A stretch of DNA of 64,000 nt from Leptonema illini DSM 21528 (GTDB lineage: Bacteria; Spirochaetota; Leptospiria; Leptospirales; Leptonemataceae). The stretch lies in assembly GCF_000243335.1 (NCBI RefSeq), contig NZ_JH597773.1, positions 3,928,115 to 3,992,114 of the forward strand, in the 5' to 3' direction. The notes beneath the pieces are model-generated. The model was not told where the DNA came from. It ran no database searches and was given only the letters and a program-made list of their open reading frames with translations. This document shows positions 60,862 through 64,000 of this stretch, in pieces (positions within the stretch are counted from its first letter, which is position 1; each line of letters opens with the position of its first letter). The translations under genes and the position numbers were made by a program.

Positions 60862-61340
60862 AAGCGATCACAATGCTTCCGATCTGGAAGGCCTCTTTTA
60901 TCTCCGTTGCTCTTCTGCTTGCCGTTCAGTGTCGCAGCTTCGAGACGACGGCGCCGCAGGGCTTTGCTGTCTATGAAGGCCAGGGCCTTTTCTCGAATGA
61001 ATATAAGGCCATTACCGCCGACGGCGTCCGTTATCGCGTGCGTACGGTGAAGAACGAACCGGAAGGCGACGCCGCTCTCTGGAAGCAGACGCTTGTAAAA
61101 GGCCTTGAAAAGAAGGGATTTCGTATCCTGAACTCCAGCTCACTGCAAACGGAACAGGGACGCAGCATGCAGGTCGTGAACAGTCAGCTGTCTGCCGGTG
61201 GAGAGGATTATCTGTATCTCACGGCCTTTATCATCGACGGCAAACGGATCATCCTCGTGGAGGCGGGCGGTCCGAAAGAGCTGATGTCGGTGCACGAAAA
61301 AGGCCTGCAGAACTCACTTCGAGCGCTCAAGATCCAATGA
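60858..61340 (+). CDS. Lipoprotein resembling the second domain of the upstream DUF4349 protein
   Basis: 160 residues. Signal peptide with loose lipobox LLAVQC (Cys near 24). The mature part aligns by eye with the C-terminal domain at about residues 270-399 of the 59048 gene product: ADGVRYRV, GDAALWKQTL, a TAFIIDGKRIILVEA strand and a final helix. Function unknown. Confidence 0.65.
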   Translation: MKAITMLPIWKASFISVALLLAVQCRSFETTAPQGFAVYEGQGLFSNEYKAITADGVRYRVRTVKNEPEGDAALWKQTLVKGLEKKGFRILNSSSLQTEQGRSMQVVNSQLSAGGEDYLYLTAFIIDGKRIILVEAGGPKELMSVHEKGLQNSLRALKIQ

Positions 61341-61930
61341 ACGTTATCTTTCTTGATCGAGATGATACGCTGAACGAAGATCCCGGGTATCTGAACGATC
61401 CGGTGAAGGTGAAACTGTTACCCGGCGTTGTCGAGGGGCTGCTGCAACTGCATAAAGCGGGTTATCATTTTATCGTGCTGACGAATCAGTCCGGCGTCGG
61501 CAGAGGCCTGATCACGCTCGAACAGCTGGAAGCCGTGCATCGCCGGTTGCTGACGAAGCTGGAGGCGCAGGGCGTTCCCATCCTTGATCTGTTTTTCTGT
61601 CCGCATATTCCCGACGATCACTGCAACTGTCGCAAGCCTCTGCCCGGCCTGCTGTGGAAGGCGCTACAGGGTTATCCGCATATTGATCTGGAGAAGAGCT
61701 GGATCGTCGGGGATCGCTATCGCGACTTGATGCCCGGCCTGCGTCCGCATGCAGACGACTCCGGGCCGGTCGTGAAAGGTATACTCGTCGGTGGTAAAGA
61801 GGCGGATGGCAAAGAGGGGGGCGACAGGGAAGCCGGCGGGAAAGACCAGGCCCCGCCACCTGCAAATCTGCGCTATACGGTTGCCGATTTGCAGGAAGCA
61901 GCCGACCGCATTCTCGGGTCGAATTCTTAA
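61337..61930 (+). CDS. gmhB: HAD phosphatase, GmhB-like (D,D-heptose 1,7-bisphosphate phosphatase)
   Basis: 197 residues. HAD motif I FLDRDDTLNEDPGY, motif II VLTNQSGVGRG, zinc site in CPHIPDDHCNCRKP, and SWIVGDRYRDLMPG as motif III/IV. GmhB removes the C7 phosphate of heptose-1,7-bisphosphate for ADP-heptose and LPS core; relatives include HisB-type phosphatases. A low-complexity insert GGKEADGKEGGDREAGGKDQ sits in the C-terminal region (about residues 152-175), not seen in usual members. Confidence 0.85.
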   Translation: MNVIFLDRDDTLNEDPGYLNDPVKVKLLPGVVEGLLQLHKAGYHFIVLTNQSGVGRGLITLEQLEAVHRRLLTKLEAQGVPILDLFFCPHIPDDHCNCRKPLPGLLWKALQGYPHIDLEKSWIVGDRYRDLMPGLRPHADDSGPVVKGILVGGKEADGKEGGDREAGGKDQAPPPANLRYTVADLQEAADRILGSNS

Positions 61931-62280
61931 CGGAGTTCGAGGATGATCTCTTCTACGCGAAAGACGCCCGGGCTGCCCACATCGGGTTCGGATTCGATCC
62001 GGCCTGAAAGGCGAAGCGTCTGTCCTTTATAGAAATCACGGATCATTCGGTCGAGTTTGCCGACGATCGTGTAGACCTTACCATCGGCTGTCGTCAGCCG
62101 GGGGATCTTCTTTCCGTCGATGACGACGACCGAGATGTCGCCGCTCAGCTCCGTGCTCTGTAAGTTGGCCGCCTCCAGTTTCTGTTCGGAGGTCGAGCAA
62201 CTGAGCAGAGGAAGGGCGCCGATAAAAAGCAGTGCGGAGAGAGTTGCACCGGGCAGGCTTATCAGTTTTTTGCGGCTCAT
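61927..62280 (-). CDS. Small lipoprotein with OB-fold-like domain
   Basis: 117 residues. Signal peptide with lipobox PLLSC (Cys near 28). The mature part has five strand-like stretches (VYTIVGKLDRMIRDFYKGQTLRLSGRIES in outline), a nucleic-acid or ligand-binding OB-like pattern. The 3' end overlaps the gmhB stop by 4 bases on the opposite strand. Function unknown. Confidence 0.6.
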   Translation of the reverse strand: MSRKKLISLPGATLSALLFIGALPLLSCSTSEQKLEAANLQSTELSGDISVVVIDGKKIPRLTTADGKVYTIVGKLDRMIRDFYKGQTLRLSGRIESEPDVGSPGVFRVEEIILELR

Positions 62281-62324
62281 CTTCTTCCTTTGACGCTGAT
62301 TACGCGAAAAGTTCGTGCAAAAAA

Positions 62325-63293
62325 TTACGACTTCTTCTTCGAATGAGTCTCTCTGCGGATCGCAGAGCGACGATCGTAGAATTGCAAAAGGTCGTGGGCC
62401 ATCTGCAGATGGGGTACCTCTATCTTCCTCTTGCGTGCCATGCGGATGGGTTCGCCAAGAATAATGTCGATCTCCATCGGTCGGCCGGCCTCGTAGTCAA
62501 GCAGCATCGACGTTTTATAAGGGCGCATGCGCTTCGTTCTGTCAAGCATATCGCGCAGCGTGGCGTTTGACAGCTTGATGTTCTCGGCCGCGGCAACCGC
62601 CTGGATCTCGCGCATGATGCGCAGCGAAAGGTCGGCTGTCTGCGCATTCGAAACGATGGGATCGGTATCGGCCTGAAGCAGCACCGATAGCGTATTATAG
62701 GCCGCATTCCAGAGTAACTTCTCATAGCGGGCCCGACGCAGCTTCGGCACAAACTCGCTCTGAATCCCCGCACTCTGAAACAGCTCTGTAACCTGTAGCG
62801 CCAGCGGATTCTGCTCCGCATGCAGAGCGCCTATCTTCACCATGCCGTAGTCGATATGATCGATGCGCTTTGCGCTGATGCGATTGATGCAGGTGAAGGC
62901 CAGCCCTCCAAGTATTACGGGTCGCAGAGCGGATCGACGGAAGTGGGCAGCGTAACGCTCTTCCTGATTGATACCGTTCTGTAAAAGAAGAAGAATGCCG
63001 TTTTTTTTGAGAACCGGTCTCACAAGGGCAAAGGGATCAAGATCGGGCAGCGCCTTGATCGAAACGATGACGATGTCGGCCGGCTCCATCTGCTGCGAAC
63101 TGGCGAAGCATTGCACGGGAAGCGTGTAGTTAGCCCAGGGACTGCGCACCTCGAGATACTTCGTCTTCGCCATCGTCGCCGACATATAGGCGACCGGCAG
63201 CCCGTAGCGTTGCAGCATCGAACCGTAAAAGGCGCCAACGGCTCCGGCGCCGATGACGGCCACGGACGGAGAATCAGGCAGAAGAGAGCGCAT
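62325..63293 (-). CDS. panE: 2-dehydropantoate 2-reductase (ketopantoate reductase)
   Basis: 322 residues from ATG 63293; the frame runs 60 codons further upstream without family-like sequence. NADPH motif VAVIGAGAVGAFYG at the N-terminus, IVIVSIKALPDLD, NGINQEE, the catalytic Lys in RARYEKLLWNAAYN and MEIDIILGEPIRMARK near the C-terminus. It makes pantoate for pantothenate and coenzyme A. The basic tail ends HSKKKS. Confidence 0.88.
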   Translation of the reverse strand: MRSLLPDSPSVAVIGAGAVGAFYGSMLQRYGLPVAYMSATMAKTKYLEVRSPWANYTLPVQCFASSQQMEPADIVIVSIKALPDLDPFALVRPVLKKNGILLLLQNGINQEERYAAHFRRSALRPVILGGLAFTCINRISAKRIDHIDYGMVKIGALHAEQNPLALQVTELFQSAGIQSEFVPKLRRARYEKLLWNAAYNTLSVLLQADTDPIVSNAQTADLSLRIMREIQAVAAAENIKLSNATLRDMLDRTKRMRPYKTSMLLDYEAGRPMEIDIILGEPIRMARKRKIEVPHLQMAHDLLQFYDRRSAIRRETHSKKKS

Positions 63294-63301
63294 AAGGCAT
63301 C

Positions 63302-64000
63302 TTAAAGCGGCTCTTCGTTTCCTGTGAAGAAGAATTCGATGCTGCGATCGGCTGCATTCCATTCCTCTGAAAGAGGGCCGACGATCTCGGGTGGAACGGA
63401 GCTCCAGCCGTCGGGCCAGGTGTGCCCTCCGCCATGAATCGTGACGACGTGCAGACGACGACGTGACTGACATCGGTCATAACGTTCTGTCGTTATACTT
63501 GTGCGGTCGTCGCGAAGACGGTTCGTATGAATGACCGTATCGGGCGAATCCGCGCAGCCCAGCCCCATTCTGAGACGTCTCGTCGTTTCCTGAAACGGCA
63601 GTGCATAGCCGAGGCTTTCGCGAACGACGCGCATCTCGCCTCCGTCATAGGGCACGATCGGATCGGCCGTACCATGAGCGATCAAGACCGAAACAGGCTG
63701 CGTGAAGGTGCAGATCTGATCCCTGCGCAGGCCGCCCGAGATAACGGCGGCCGATCTGATGCGGTCCGGCGCTTCGCAGACGAGCTGAAGCGTGAAGAAG
63801 GCACCCTCGTCAAAGCCCGTAGCGTAAATCTGTTTCGGATCAATCGGGTAATTTCGGATCAATTCATCGAGCAGAAGCCTGACGAAGAGCACATCCGCAC
63901 TGCGCCAGCGTCCGTTCAAGGCGACGGGAAAGGCGATAAAGAAACGACGGGCCTCGGCTAACTCCTGAAAGCGGTTGCGACTCAGCCTTACGATCGACTG
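63302..64000 (-). CDS. PHB-depolymerase/feruloyl-esterase-like alpha/beta hydrolase, 5' end missing
   Basis: At least 232 residues; the frame continues past the window end. The alpha/beta hydrolase core is clear: the acid residue in HGTADPIVPYDGG and the His in HGGGHTWPD. The nucleophile elbow reads YATGFDEGAFF where this family normally has GxSxGG, so Asp takes the place of Ser. Polyester depolymerases, LpqC-like and feruloyl esterases share the scaffold. With Asp the protein could use a haloalkane dehalogenase-like mechanism or be inactive. Start and signal peptide not visible. Confidence 0.75.
   Translation of the reverse strand, partial: QSIVRLSRNRFQELAEARRFFIAFPVALNGRWRSADVLFVRLLLDELIRNYPIDPKQIYATGFDEGAFFTLQLVCEAPDRIRSAAVISGGLRRDQICTFTQPVSVLIAHGTADPIVPYDGGEMRVVRESLGYALPFQETTRRLRMGLGCADSPDTVIHTNRLRDDRTSITTERYDRCQSRRRLHVVTIHGGGHTWPDGWSSVPPEIVGPLSEEWNAADRSIEFFFTGNEEPL

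Noticed and set aside
61787-61860. Tandem Gly/Lys/Asp codons in gmhB taken as a repeat array or frameshift
   Set aside because: The frame continues into a sensible C-terminus; treated as a low-complexity insert.
1-64000. CRISPR arrays, rRNA and tRNA genes, replication origin
   Set aside because: No spaced repeats, cloverleaf-like or rRNA-like stretches, or DnaA-box clusters were seen when reading through.

Overview
The window comes from a GC-rich spirochaete of the Leptospirales, most like Leptonema. This is inferred from two copies of the DUF1564 family (known mainly from Leptospiraceae), many lipoproteins with loose lipoboxes, and the overall gene style. No rRNA, tRNA or CRISPR was seen. 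All calls were made by reading motifs; no database search was possible.

Region 1 (1 to about 21,076) is the late part of a contractile-tailed prophage, with module order like Mu and P2. It runs portal, head morphogenesis, capsid, head-tail connectors, sheath, tube, frameshifted tail chaperone, tape measure, baseplate, tail fibre and fibre assembly. An adenine/cytosine methyltransferase follows. The right end carries an AT-richer two-gene cargo: an ImmA/IrrE metalloprotease overlapping a class III nucleotidyl cyclase. The left end of the prophage lies outside the window.

Region 2 (21,077-23,956) is a wrecked kdpDE locus. The prophage right end abuts the 3' two-thirds of kdpD (sensor kinase). 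An 870 bp IS5-family element sits inside kdpE, with a TA duplication and 17 bp inverted repeats. K+ sensing through KdpDE should therefore be dead.

Region 3 (24,084-33,319) is mixed host accessory DNA: an APC permease, an orphan DNA methyltransferase, a lipoprotein, a stand-alone HipA-like kinase, a DUF1564 gene, an OXA-type (class D) beta-lactamase lipoprotein, a RibD/DHFR-like reductase and small exported or membrane proteins.

Region 4 (33,377-41,092) holds a partner-switching module (STAS antagonist, RsbW-like kinase, RsbU-like phosphatase with a very large extracytoplasmic part). A divergent envelope O-acylation locus follows: a single-chain SGNH-MBOAT protein plus an SGNH lipoprotein.

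Region 5 (41,198-43,930) is a recombination scar. An MntA antitoxin gene is intact but its HepT toxin is cut after about 18 codons. An AT-rich island abuts the cut, with three ATGA-coupled genes: a lipoprotein and two PD-(D/E)XK-like proteins.

Region 6 (43,982-64,000) is largely host: a HEAT-repeat lipoprotein, queE, queD and (9 kb away) queC for 7-deazaguanine synthesis, a beta-propeller lipoprotein, a VOC protein with an AraC regulator, a transglutaminase-like protein with a second AraC regulator, a GMC oxidoreductase with its small subunit, the second DUF1564 copy, a five-gene lipoprotein/DUF4349/gmhB operon, panE, and a partial esterase whose expected serine nucleophile is aspartate.

No gene-free stretch exceeds about 200 bases.
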